IMG/VR virus record: IMGVR_UViG_3300014839_000005
Coordinates: 1 to 64,000 of that record
DNA length: 64,000 bases
Strand: one strand, 5' to 3'
Source of the DNA: a virus
Each line of letters begins with the position of its first letter. Positions within the stretch are counted from its first letter, which is position 1. Shown here in pieces: positions 56,296 to 64,000 of the stretch. The notes under the pieces are model-generated. The model had not been told where the DNA came from and made no database searches. It worked only from the letters and a program-made list of their open reading frames with translations. The translations under genes were made by a program, and so were the position numbers.

Positions 56296-57676
56296 AGAAT
56301 TTGCTCCTGGACTTCCTGATAAAAATCTGTTTGACAAAATTAATCAAAATGGTGAAACAAGATTAGTTATTCAAAAACATTTAGCTACTACCCCTCATTA
56401 TGATTTAAGATTGCAAGATAAAAATATTGCACATTCATGGGTTATTAAATCACTTCCTGGAGAACAAACCAGAATATTAGCTATACGACAACCCACTCAT
56501 ACTACAAAATATATGGATTTTGAAGGAAAAATAGAATCTGGATATGGTAAAGGAACTGTTAAAAAAGTTTATGATAAAGATGTTCATGTCTTATATGCTA
56601 ATGATAAGAAAATAAAGATGGTGTTGCCTGAAGGCGAATTCACCATGTTAAAACCTGAAAAGTTTAAAGATACTGATTGGTTAATGATACGAAATAAACC
56701 TATTAAAAATCCTATAACTGATAAACCTCAATATAAAGTAATAACCAAACCTTTAGATTTTTCTGATAAAAATAAAGTTCTTCAGCCTAAAGTCGATGGA
56801 GCCAATGCTATATTTGATTTAAGATCTGAGGCGATGAATAGAATTTATTCATATCGTACTAGCAAAAAGACAGGAATGCCAATAGATCACTCGCATCAAG
56901 TTCCAGGATTACGAGATCTTGAAATCCCAAAATCTTTAGATGGAACTGTTCTTCGTGGAGAATTATATGCTACAAAGAATGGAAAGCCATTACCAGCTGA
57001 GACTATAGGTGGAATACTTAATTCTAAACTAGATGAAAGTTTAAAAAAACAAAAAGAACTTGGAAAATTAAAACCATATATTTTTGATATTGTTAAATAC
57101 AAAGGTAAAGATGTTTCAGAAGAACCATATGCCGCTAAATATGATTTATTAAAATCAGTTCAAAAGAAATTACCACAACTAAGAGTTGCTGAGACGGCAT
57201 TTACTTCAAGTGCCAAACAAAAACTTGTTGATGCTATCAAATCGGGTAATCATCCAAAAACTGTTGAAGGTGTTATTGAGTGGGATCTTACAAAATCAAC
57301 AGGAGATCCTAAAAAACTTAAATTCAGAGATACTCATGATGTCTATATTAGGGAAATCTTTCCGGCGATTAGTGGCGTTAGTGGTAAAGAAAAAGACGAA
57401 GCAGGTGGATTTAAATATAGTTGGACTAAAAATGGCCCAATTGTAGGTAATGTTGGAACTGGTTTTGATAAATTAAAACGACAAGATATGTGGAAAAATA
57501 AAAATAATTATGTAGGAAAAGTTGCAAGAGTTAAATCTCAACAAAAATATAAATCTGGCAGTTTAAGGGCTCCTAGTTTTTATTCTTTAGATATAGAAAA
57601 AAATTTAAATTTAGAAAAAATATCACAATTTGCATTTTTAGATGAAATAAAAAACTTGTTAATTTTAAATGAATAA
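56285..57676 (+). CDS. LigD-like 3'-phosphoesterase/ATP-dependent DNA ligase with C-terminal tag
   Basis: 463 aa. The PE domain (25-140) keeps LigD-type catalytic residues: H32, H38, D40, R42, H72 and Y76 (Q-K-H...P-H-Y-D-L-R, P-T-H-T-T-K-Y). The ligase domain has K169-V-D-G as motif I, R-G-E-L-Y, F-D-I-V-K-Y, V-E-G-V-I-E-W and L-K-F-R. An OB part (G-N-V-G-T-G-F-D) follows. The last 20 residues repeat the tag (L-E-K-I-S-Q-F-A-F-L-D-E-I-K). It could heal 3' ends and seal nicks, perhaps on injected DNA. No Ku or polymerase domain. Flanked by endonuclease VII-type genes. Confidence 0.88.
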   Translation: MENKEFAPGLPDKNLFDKINQNGETRLVIQKHLATTPHYDLRLQDKNIAHSWVIKSLPGEQTRILAIRQPTHTTKYMDFEGKIESGYGKGTVKKVYDKDVHVLYANDKKIKMVLPEGEFTMLKPEKFKDTDWLMIRNKPIKNPITDKPQYKVITKPLDFSDKNKVLQPKVDGANAIFDLRSEAMNRIYSYRTSKKTGMPIDHSHQVPGLRDLEIPKSLDGTVLRGELYATKNGKPLPAETIGGILNSKLDESLKKQKELGKLKPYIFDIVKYKGKDVSEEPYAAKYDLLKSVQKKLPQLRVAETAFTSSAKQKLVDAIKSGNHPKTVEGVIEWDLTKSTGDPKKLKFRDTHDVYIREIFPAISGVSGKEKDEAGGFKYSWTKNGPIVGNVGTGFDKLKRQDMWKNKNNYVGKVARVKSQQKYKSGSLRAPSFYSLDIEKNLNLEKISQFAFLDEIKNLLILNE

Positions 57677-58094
57677 CAAATTTAAAAAATGTTCTATATG
57701 TAAGATAGAAAAATCATTAAATAATTTTTATACTGATCCTACTCATAAAGATGGGCATCAATCGAGGTGTAAACAATGTGATAATAAGAATGGAAAAGTA
57801 TATAAATCTAAACATAAAATAGAAAGAATGAATTATCATTTAAAATGGAAATATAATATTTCATTAGAACAAAAAAATAGAATGATTATAGACCAAAATA
57901 GTAAATGCGCATCGTGTGGAGATATGCTTGGTATTAATGCAAAAAATATTTGTATAGATCATAATCATATTACAAAAATAGTTAGAAAAATACTATGTCA
58001 AAAATGTAATGCCGCATTAGGATTTATGGAAGAAAATGTAGAAAAAATATTAAAATTAGCAGAATATGCTAAATATTGTAACCAGATAAAATAG
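57669..58094 (+). CDS. Endonuclease VII-type HNH nuclease (141 aa)
   Basis: C-S-I-C-K, C-K-Q-C, C-A-S-C-G-D, I-D-H-N-H and K-I-L-C-Q-K-C-N-A-A-L-G-F, the same domain as 55693-56295 and close in sequence. Its ATG lies inside the last codons of the ligase gene (8-nt overlap). AT-rich. Either a homing gene or, less likely, the phage's own Holliday-junction resolvase. Confidence 0.85.
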   Translation: MNNKFKKCSICKIEKSLNNFYTDPTHKDGHQSRCKQCDNKNGKVYKSKHKIERMNYHLKWKYNISLEQKNRMIIDQNSKCASCGDMLGINAKNICIDHNHITKIVRKILCQKCNAALGFMEENVEKILKLAEYAKYCNQIK

Positions 58095-58103
58095 AAAATT
58101 ACA

Positions 58104-59489
58104 ATGGAAAACAATCCTATCTTCTACGTCCCTGTTCCCGTCATTTGCGGCGGACAGATTGTTCAGTATAAAACTGAAGGTAATTATTATTATGTAAAAA
58201 TAAGTGATACGCACCCAATGAATGGAGCTATAGCATGTTCTTTAATCTATCCTCCAGGCGCAAAAGCTAATTATGTTGTAGGAGATAGGGTAAAAGTTCT
58301 TGTTATGATGATGTTTGGTGGCGTTGAAATGAAAATACAGGGAGTAATGCGTAGTGCAAAGCATTACATTCTTGGTCTTAATGATAAAGGTCTAATCTTT
58401 CCTCTAGAAGAAGGTCCGTCATATTTAAGAAATGAAAAAGATCATTCATTTTTAAATAGAGATAATGATGCCGGCCTTTTAGCAACTGATGATGGATGTG
58501 CTATTATTACAACTCGTGGAGCTATCAAAACTATACATAGCCCCTTTGGTAATGGTATATATGAAAATATGAAACAGGATATGTATCAAAATTATCATCG
58601 GATAATTTCACATAACGAACCATATCAATCAAGAGAATATTTTGGGCTTTTTAAGGGATTAGATGCTGAAGATAAAAAATCGAGAACAGATCCTAAACGT
58701 TCTCTTTTATGTTATAAAAGATTTGTTACTCAAACAATGGATCCGTCCAGTTGGGTATCTACCTGTGAAGGGTCCTGGAATCCTTGGGTAGGGGCAAATA
58801 ATAGTGTTGAAGAAATAATTAAAGGTAGTAATATATTATATACCAAAATTATTCATTCTGGCGCTACAACTACAGCAAAAAGATTGACCGTGGAAGCCGG
58901 CGAGGAAGGCCCTACATTTTATAATTTCAGAATAGATAAGATGCTGACTGGAGAAAAAAGCATTCCTCTTGGAGCTGGAGCTTCTCCGGCGGTGTCAGGA
59001 AATACATTTAAATGCAGTATATCAGATAGTGGAGAGGTGGATGTACGAGCGGCTGCCAAGGGTATACCTTTAACAAATTTTTCAGGAGTACAATTAAAAA
59101 TTGACACTGATGGAAATCTTATTATCAATGCTAAAGGGGCTATTACTATATCTCATGGGGATGCAGATAAAAGTACATGTAGTATTGAATTTGATGGTAA
59201 GGGTGGAATCGATGTTAAGGCTTTGGGAGGATTTAAAGTTAATGGACAACCCGTTGCCAGTGCTACATTTATAGATTTTTGGTTACAATATGCGGCAGCT
59301 ATGTATACGTGTGCTACACCAGGATCTCCAGCGGTAATAAATCCTGCCGCCATACCATATATAACACAAAATTCTATTCCATTGACTAAGGATGCGAGTG
59401 CCGGAGGTTTTACGACAGCTGGATTGCCAGTTGCTCCTCCAATTACTGGATTACAACCATTTGCAGATTATCATCAGACAACAGCTTAA
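58104..59489 (+). CDS. Baseplate spike protein (gp5/VgrG-like OB plus beta-helix)
   Basis: 461 aa. The N-terminus (about 10-105) looks like the OB domain of contractile-tail spikes. Residues 280-395 are repetitive beta-strands (I-D-T-D-G-N-L-I-I-N-A-K-G-A-I-T-I) typical of a spike beta-helix, followed by a Pro/Thr/Gly-rich end. It would form the trimeric tip of the tail tube. It suggests a contractile-tailed phage, though the domain also occurs in other tails. Confidence 0.7.
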   Translation: MENNPIFYVPVPVICGGQIVQYKTEGNYYYVKISDTHPMNGAIACSLIYPPGAKANYVVGDRVKVLVMMMFGGVEMKIQGVMRSAKHYILGLNDKGLIFPLEEGPSYLRNEKDHSFLNRDNDAGLLATDDGCAIITTRGAIKTIHSPFGNGIYENMKQDMYQNYHRIISHNEPYQSREYFGLFKGLDAEDKKSRTDPKRSLLCYKRFVTQTMDPSSWVSTCEGSWNPWVGANNSVEEIIKGSNILYTKIIHSGATTTAKRLTVEAGEEGPTFYNFRIDKMLTGEKSIPLGAGASPAVSGNTFKCSISDSGEVDVRAAAKGIPLTNFSGVQLKIDTDGNLIINAKGAITISHGDADKSTCSIEFDGKGGIDVKALGGFKVNGQPVASATFIDFWLQYAAAMYTCATPGSPAVINPAAIPYITQNSIPLTKDASAGGFTTAGLPVAPPITGLQPFADYHQTTA

Positions 59490-59494
59490 ATATT

Positions 59495-59532
59495 TTGATT
59501 GATTAGCTCAATTAACGTATATTATAATTAAT
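59495..59532 (+). promoter_or_regulatory. Candidate late promoter
   Basis: TTGATT at 59499-59504 and TATAAT at 59523-59528 with an 18-nt spacer, within GTATATTATAATTAAT (59517-59532). The same core occurs before the polymerase gene (45636-45650). It lies in the longest gap of the plus-strand block. Confidence 0.45.
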
Positions 59533-59586
59533 CAGTATAGTTCCAGATAATCATTAAATTTTGTATTATACAAAAGAGGTAACAAA

Positions 59587-61836
59587 ATGATAAAGTTACA
59601 AGATGCAGTTTTAAGAAAGCCCACCTTTGAAAAAACAGCCACATACGAACTTCCTCAAGATGTAACAAACTGGAACTCTGAAATATTGGAGAAGTTCTTT
59701 GAAGAAGTGAATTATCTTCCAAAAGATATCAATACTGAAATAGTAGTCAATAGTATTGATGAGAACAAGGGATATGCAAAAGGTTCAGTTGTGGTTTGGT
59801 ATGGAAACCGCAAGTTAAATTTTCCTATTATTGTAAAGGATTTTCAACTCTATCCTTTTGATGTTTATATTACTGAAAAAGATGGTAAGTTTAAATATAA
59901 TAATGCTACAGAAGTCAATGTTAAAACATATTTAATGTCAAATGAAATTGGCAAAATTGAAAATATGTATGATGCTGCTATGGGTGCCAATATTAAGACT
60001 CCTGGTAATATTTCTCCTAAACGACATATCAATCTTTCTGACGACTATAATATTGATTGGATTTCCGCTTATCCTAATTTCACCAAGATGTCTTCAGATT
60101 GGCGGGAAGAAGATTTTAAGCACCTGAAAAATGTCCTTGAAAAGAATGCAGATATCGCTAGTTCATTTGTTGATACTACAGGGGACTTGGTTAATAATAT
60201 TATTAATCTTAATCGTGGTAAACAAGCAATTCCAAGAGATAAAGCACAAGGCAAACTTGACCTTAATAATGTTGTTGATGCAAAACAGGCACTTACTGTT
60301 ATTGATGCCGAAATGTTTGATACGGCAAAATTGATTCCCATTAAACCTCCAGCTGTTTGTGAATTAAGATTATATCAATATCCGTCCATGGAAGATTTCA
60401 TGGATAGAGGCGATAGTGAACTGTTAAGATTTTCTGCATCTAAAACTGGAAAACCTATTACTGGCGTAGTTCTTGATTATAAGACAATTGAAACTTCTGG
60501 AAATTGCCCTATTGAATGCGCCTCTTCTGTAACTTCAAAAGATGCTGATCCCATAGAACAAGCAAGAGCGGTTCGTAATCGTAGACCTCAGATATTTATC
60601 TGTTCTGAAGGTAAATATTATTCAACAGACGATGACTGGGGAAAATCAGGTATTTGTTTTTATGGATCCAATATTTTATCAATACCTGGTATGGTAGATA
60701 AAATTGTTGAAAGAATAGCTAATAAAACCACAAATGATTATCTCAGATTTAATAAAGATAATCATGGTAATGGTGATGATAAGATTTTTCATCGTAATCT
60801 TGAATTGCGCCAAGGTAAAGAAAATGTTGAAAATGGTGACGCAATCAAAAGCCATTATCAAGGTATCATTCCATGGCCGGCAACTGTATATCCGAACTTT
60901 GCAAGTCAAAATAAAGAATTACTTCTGATTTATGGAAATAATGATACTTATGAATGTGTCAAAATTTCTGGTCCATTTAAGAGATATAGGGTTAACGGGA
61001 CCACCGCATATGCTTGTTCAGAAATGGCTCTTATTCCTGCAAGAATTGCTGTCATTCAGCAAGTTGGTTCAGTAACTGATCCAGTCTATAAAATGATTGC
61101 AGGAGAAAGTAAAAAAGTATATTTAATTCCAGAAAATACTCTTGTTATCAATATGGATTTTATGGAGAGATTGAATAAAGATGACTTTATGAGTCCAGCA
61201 AAGCCTATTCAGAAGATTTATGAAGAAGCTTCAATTCTGAAGGTGGCAATAGATCTTGGACAAGATGGATATCGTATTTATGGAAGTCCTGTAAAACCTC
61301 TTCAGAAGATAGCGCATTTTGATGATAATACATGTCTTAATACTAAAGATGCTATTAATGTATTAAAAATTCTTGGTATGGAGAAAACAGCCGCCGAAAA
61401 AGCTCTTAAAACTGTTCTTATTAAAAATGCTGAATCTCCTGGTTCATCCATTATGGTATATGGAGTCAGGAATGATTATATTAATCCTAAACTTTATGAT
61501 GGTATTGAGAAACAAGCCAGAGTAAGAGATATATACCGTCAATTAGCTGCTGAGTTGAAAATAGATTTAATTAAAGAAGCTAGTGTTATAAGTGATCCTG
61601 AAGCTGTAGATGTTATGTTAAGTTTAAATTTTGTTAATGAAGATAATCTTAATGAATATGTTGATCAGGTTCATATTATTAAAAAGGTTATCGGCAAACT
61701 TTCAGCAATGTTGGTAGCTTCAAGGATGGGTCTTAGTGATATCGATGAGACTGCTACAAAGAAAGCTATTGATGGGTTAGACAATGTCGTCAAGGGACTT
61801 GAGAATATTAAATTATCAATATCTAATCAAGGATAA
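59587..61836 (+). CDS. Large structural-protein candidate (749 aa)
   Basis: No family recognised. Alpha/beta throughout, with some Cys (S-G-N-C-P-I-E-C) and a helical C-terminal third. AGAGGT before the ATG and its own promoter suggest strong expression. Its place between the baseplate spike and the tagged proteins suggests a virion role. Confidence 0.6.
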   Translation: MIKLQDAVLRKPTFEKTATYELPQDVTNWNSEILEKFFEEVNYLPKDINTEIVVNSIDENKGYAKGSVVVWYGNRKLNFPIIVKDFQLYPFDVYITEKDGKFKYNNATEVNVKTYLMSNEIGKIENMYDAAMGANIKTPGNISPKRHINLSDDYNIDWISAYPNFTKMSSDWREEDFKHLKNVLEKNADIASSFVDTTGDLVNNIINLNRGKQAIPRDKAQGKLDLNNVVDAKQALTVIDAEMFDTAKLIPIKPPAVCELRLYQYPSMEDFMDRGDSELLRFSASKTGKPITGVVLDYKTIETSGNCPIECASSVTSKDADPIEQARAVRNRRPQIFICSEGKYYSTDDDWGKSGICFYGSNILSIPGMVDKIVERIANKTTNDYLRFNKDNHGNGDDKIFHRNLELRQGKENVENGDAIKSHYQGIIPWPATVYPNFASQNKELLLIYGNNDTYECVKISGPFKRYRVNGTTAYACSEMALIPARIAVIQQVGSVTDPVYKMIAGESKKVYLIPENTLVINMDFMERLNKDDFMSPAKPIQKIYEEASILKVAIDLGQDGYRIYGSPVKPLQKIAHFDDNTCLNTKDAINVLKILGMEKTAAEKALKTVLIKNAESPGSSIMVYGVRNDYINPKLYDGIEKQARVRDIYRQLAAELKIDLIKEASVISDPEAVDVMLSLNFVNEDNLNEYVDQVHIIKKVIGKLSAMLVASRMGLSDIDETATKKAIDGLDNVVKGLENIKLSISNQG

Positions 61837-61839
61837 ATT

Positions 61840-62094
61840 ATGATTGATTTAGCAAAAATTTCTCAAGAAGCATTTATAGACGAATTGCAAAAAATAGCAA
61901 TGTCTGAAAGTGTTATAACAAAAGCTATTAATGCATCACACAATAAGGCTATGAGTCTTTTAGGACAATCACCAATAAGTGCATCAAATATTTCTGCAGC
62001 TGCAAAAAAAATAAGACAATCATCTAATATGAGATTAGGTCTTGCTAAAAGACGCGATAATGTTGGATATAGTTTTCTTAAAAAAGGAAGGTAA
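61840..62094 (+). CDS. Tagged virion-cargo candidate (84 aa)
   Basis: The tag is at 1-20 (MIDLAKISQEAFIDELQKIA). The rest is basic, ending R-D-N-V-G-Y-S-F-L-K-K-G-R, as in small DNA-condensing internal proteins. Function unknown. Confidence 0.7.
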   Translation: MIDLAKISQEAFIDELQKIAMSESVITKAINASHNKAMSLLGQSPISASNISAAAKKIRQSSNMRLGLAKRRDNVGYSFLKKGR

Positions 62095-62096
62095 TT

Positions 62097-62543
62097 ATGA
62101 TTGATTTACAAAAAATTGCTGAAAGTGCATTTGTGAATGAACTTGAAAAAATATCAAAACTTTCACACACACTTGAACCTGACGCTTATACACCTACTAT
62201 TAAACATTATGTTAAAAATATCCAAAATATTGAAAAGAAAGAAAAATCTGAATGGAATAAATTAAAAAACAAATATAAACCAGAAATAAGATCTAATAGA
62301 TTGGCTGCATTAGGTGGAGCCCTTGGAGGTGGTGGAGCTGGTTTTGCTATAGGAAAATTATTTGGTCTTCCCGTTTCAGGAACCATTGGTGGTAGTTTAC
62401 TTGGCGCTGGTGGGGCTGGTGGTATTATGAGTTATATTAACGAATTAAAAAGACCATCTTTTGGAAAAGAAATGTCTTCACATACAGAACGATATGGAGA
62501 AGGCGCTCCTAATATCAAAGATTTGCTAATAAATAGAGAATAA
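62097..62543 (+). CDS. Tagged glycine-zipper protein (148 aa)
   Basis: The tag is at 1-20 (MIDLQKIAESAFVNELEKIS). A basic helix (about 45-70) and a Gly-rich hydrophobic hairpin (A-L-G-G-A-L-G-G-G-G-A-G-F and G-T-I-G-G-S-L-L-G-A-G-G-A) follow. Likely inserts into a membrane, perhaps at infection. Confidence 0.7.
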   Translation: MIDLQKIAESAFVNELEKISKLSHTLEPDAYTPTIKHYVKNIQNIEKKEKSEWNKLKNKYKPEIRSNRLAALGGALGGGGAGFAIGKLFGLPVSGTIGGSLLGAGGAGGIMSYINELKRPSFGKEMSSHTERYGEGAPNIKDLLINRE

Positions 62544-62544
62544 G

Positions 62545-62745
62545 ATGAATTGGCTTCAAAAAATAGCTGAAACTGCTTTTGATGATGAAATGCAAAAAAT
62601 TCTTCAAGCTGAAGGTATTGATAAAATAATGGATCATAGAGCTTTAACTAGAGTAACGAATATGAATCGCTCTGGTACTAATGTTGGAATTAATGATGAA
62701 TACAACCCGACAGAATCAGAAAGTACATATGGACAATCGTTTTGA
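62545..62745 (+). CDS. Tagged small protein (66 aa)
   Basis: The tag is at 1-20 (MNWLQKIAETAFDDEMQKIL), followed by 45 polar residues with no motif. Little beyond the tag, so it may be a minimal cargo or scaffold-like peptide. Confidence 0.65.
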   Translation: MNWLQKIAETAFDDEMQKILQAEGIDKIMDHRALTRVTNMNRSGTNVGINDEYNPTESESTYGQSF

Positions 62746-63145
62746 AGAAATAACGAAATACGCTTTTGATGAAGAGTTAAAAAAAATAGCAGACTTTTAT
62801 ACTGATATGTTAGCTACTTATCCTGATGAAGAAGAGGAACCTGAATACGAGGAAGAATATCCAGAACAAGCCGCTTCTTATGACTCCCAACGACCTAATC
62901 CAATTCCTAGTCTATTTGCTGGTGCAGGAACTGGAACTGCTTTAGCATCTGGTCTTGGAATGTTGAGTAATAATATATTGGGCAATCCTATTTCTCAAAA
63001 TTTTGCCAGAAATGCTATTATTGGCGGTTTAATGGGTGGATTAGGTGCTGGTATTCCAATTTTGATAAATCATTTTTCGTCATCAAATAATAATGAGGAA
63101 AATGATGTTGCCGCTCAACCCATCAATTCAATAATGGAAAATTAA
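62729..63145 (+). CDS. Tagged acidic glycine-zipper protein (138 aa)
   Basis: The tag is diverged: R-F-E-E-I-T-K-Y-A-F-D-E-E-L-K-K-I-A. A strongly acidic Glu/Tyr stretch (about 30-55) precedes two Gly-rich hydrophobic segments. Start taken at the ATG (62729) just before the tag; it overlaps the previous gene by 17 nt. Confidence 0.65.
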   Translation: MDNRFEEITKYAFDEELKKIADFYTDMLATYPDEEEEPEYEEEYPEQAASYDSQRPNPIPSLFAGAGTGTALASGLGMLSNNILGNPISQNFARNAIIGGLMGGLGAGIPILINHFSSSNNNEENDVAAQPINSIMEN

Positions 63146-63571
63146 ATGCATTCTATTACACATAAAGCTTTTATTAATGAGTTGGAAAAAATATCTGCAG
63201 CCGGTATAGTGGGAGATATATTAGCAGCTTCGTTGTTAGGTCAATTAGCTATGACTGGTGCTCAACATACTAAAGGAATAAAAGAAGCACTTAAAGCGGG
63301 TGCTACACTAAAACATGCTTTTAGTGCTCCTCCTTTGCCTATTGGAAAAGAATGGAAATTTGTACCATTAAATAGAGTAAATAATCAATTAAAATTACAA
63401 GAAAATCAATTAGCATCTATGACTAAAGAGAAATCTTCTTATGAACATTTTTTAGATGAACAAAGAAAACGAATGCAGACAATTGCTATGCCTACTGGTG
63501 CCGTTGTTTCTATAGCAGCAGAACGAAAACATGATCGTGAACATATACATAAAACACCAATGAAAGGATAA
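63146..63571 (+). CDS. Tagged membrane-active candidate (141 aa)
   Basis: A shortened tag (T-H-K-A-F-I-N-E-L-E-K-I-S) is followed by a hydrophobic Ala/Leu segment (G-D-I-L-A-A-S-L-L-G-Q-L-A) and a charged coiled-coil region. Unknown function. Directly adjoins its neighbours. Confidence 0.65.
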   Translation: MHSITHKAFINELEKISAAGIVGDILAASLLGQLAMTGAQHTKGIKEALKAGATLKHAFSAPPLPIGKEWKFVPLNRVNNQLKLQENQLASMTKEKSSYEHFLDEQRKRMQTIAMPTGAVVSIAAERKHDREHIHKTPMKG

Positions 63572-63574
63572 ACA

Positions 63575-64000
63575 ATGAATAAAGATACTATGCAAAAAAT
63601 TGCAGAAGAAGCATTTATTGATGAGCTGGAAAAAATTTCTGGTAAGAAAAGCGAAGTTGCTGGAACAGCAATTGGTGTAGGTGGATCCATTGGAGGGTAT
63701 GCGCTGACTAAAGGTGCAATTAAACGAGGAATGACACCAGAATATGCTAAGGCAATTAATGAATCTCTTATAAAAAATAAAACTATTGGAAAAGTTATGG
63801 GATCTTTAGCGCATTCACAAATGAAACATCCAGGTAAATGGTTAGCCGGTGGATTAGCTCTCAGTGCTATTCCTATCGCAGGTGGGTTAATGCAGAAAGC
63901 TAAATCAAAAGAAGAAATGGATAAACAAAACAAACAAACAATATCTAATTTAGCGCTTGGTCCCTACAATCTTGGTAAACGTATTAAAGCCTCTCTTGCT
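63575..64000 (+). CDS. Tagged protein, truncated by the window end
   Basis: 142 codons are visible, with no stop before the edge. The tag is at 4-23 (D-T-M-Q-K-I-A-E-E-A-F-I-D-E-L-E-K-I-S). Gly-rich hydrophobic segments follow (G-V-G-G-S-I-G-G-Y-A-L and A-G-G-L-A-L-S-A-I-P-I-A-G-G-L). The array of tagged genes therefore continues beyond this window. Confidence 0.7.
   Translation, partial: MNKDTMQKIAEEAFIDELEKISGKKSEVAGTAIGVGGSIGGYALTKGAIKRGMTPEYAKAINESLIKNKTIGKVMGSLAHSQMKHPGKWLAGGLALSAIPIAGGLMQKAKSKEEMDKQNKQTISNLALGPYNLGKRIKASLA

Noticed and set aside
1-64000. Alternative genetic code (stop codon reassignment)
   Set aside because: Long genes end in all three stops at expected places, and no gene is broken by a repeated in-frame TAG or TGA. 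The only interrupted frames are single pseudogenes.

Overview
The window looks like part of a large tailed bacteriophage genome (Caudoviricetes, probably jumbo-sized). Evidence: a phage-type replication set, a baseplate spike protein, a self-encoded multi-subunit-type RNA polymerase, homing endonucleases, tightly packed small genes with strong AGGAGG ribosome sites, AT-rich DNA, and a standard genetic code. No tRNA or rRNA gene was found. A candidate unimolecular spanin (lipobox plus C-terminal membrane helix, 31239-31727) hints at a Gram-negative host; this is inference.

Layout. From 1 to about 45.5 kb almost every gene is on the minus strand; from 45.66 kb to the end every gene is on the plus strand. 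The switch is a divergent promoter region at 45.52-45.66 kb. The minus-strand block (probably early and middle genes) holds: (i) an NAD+ salvage pair, nicotinamide phosphoribosyltransferase plus NMN adenylyltransferase/Nudix (455-2861); (ii) a ubiquitin-like conjugation cassette, with a double beta-grasp modifier, an E1-like enzyme, a JAMM peptidase and two proteins ending in related E2-like domains (3611-8829); (iii) DNA metabolism genes: VRR-NUC nuclease, SNF2 helicase, DnaQ-RecB-type fusion, SSB-like protein, CHC2-TOPRIM-MCM primase-helicase (8.9-25 kb); (iv) a 16.1-18.6 kb stretch of tiny genes separated by GC-rich hairpins; (v) a roughly 660-nt structured RNA with its own promoter and terminator (28275-28942); (vi) eight tandem copies of a small-protein family, one decayed (31.7-34.6 kb); (vii) many small unknown genes, an SPFH/prohibitin-like protein, and a tnpB transposon that splits a small gene (42.3-43.6 kb). 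A 16-bp promoter-like motif (minus-strand consensus GKWATAACWATAATGR) recurs before at least eleven transcription units and is often paired with an intrinsic terminator of the unit before it.

The plus-strand block (probably late genes) starts with a 2115-residue polypeptide carrying the RNA polymerase beta and beta-prime cores fused in one chain. It continues with virion-type genes: a baseplate spike, a 749-residue structural candidate, and a run of small proteins sharing a short amphipathic tag (K-I-x-x-x-A-F-[IVLM]-[DN]-E-[LIM]-x-K-I), usually at the N-terminus. Tagged proteins include an ADP-ribosyltransferase-like protein, an HExxH metallopeptidase-like protein, a protein with a J-domain-like end, several glycine-zipper proteins, and, at its C-terminus, a LigD-like phosphoesterase-DNA ligase. 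This recalls the capsid-targeting sequences of T4 internal proteins, so these may be proteins packaged in the head and injected. The ligase gene is flanked on both sides by endonuclease VII-type genes.

The two most notable systems are the phage-borne ubiquitin-like cassette and the tagged virion-cargo set next to the fused polymerase. The long structured RNA and the eight-copy tandem family follow.
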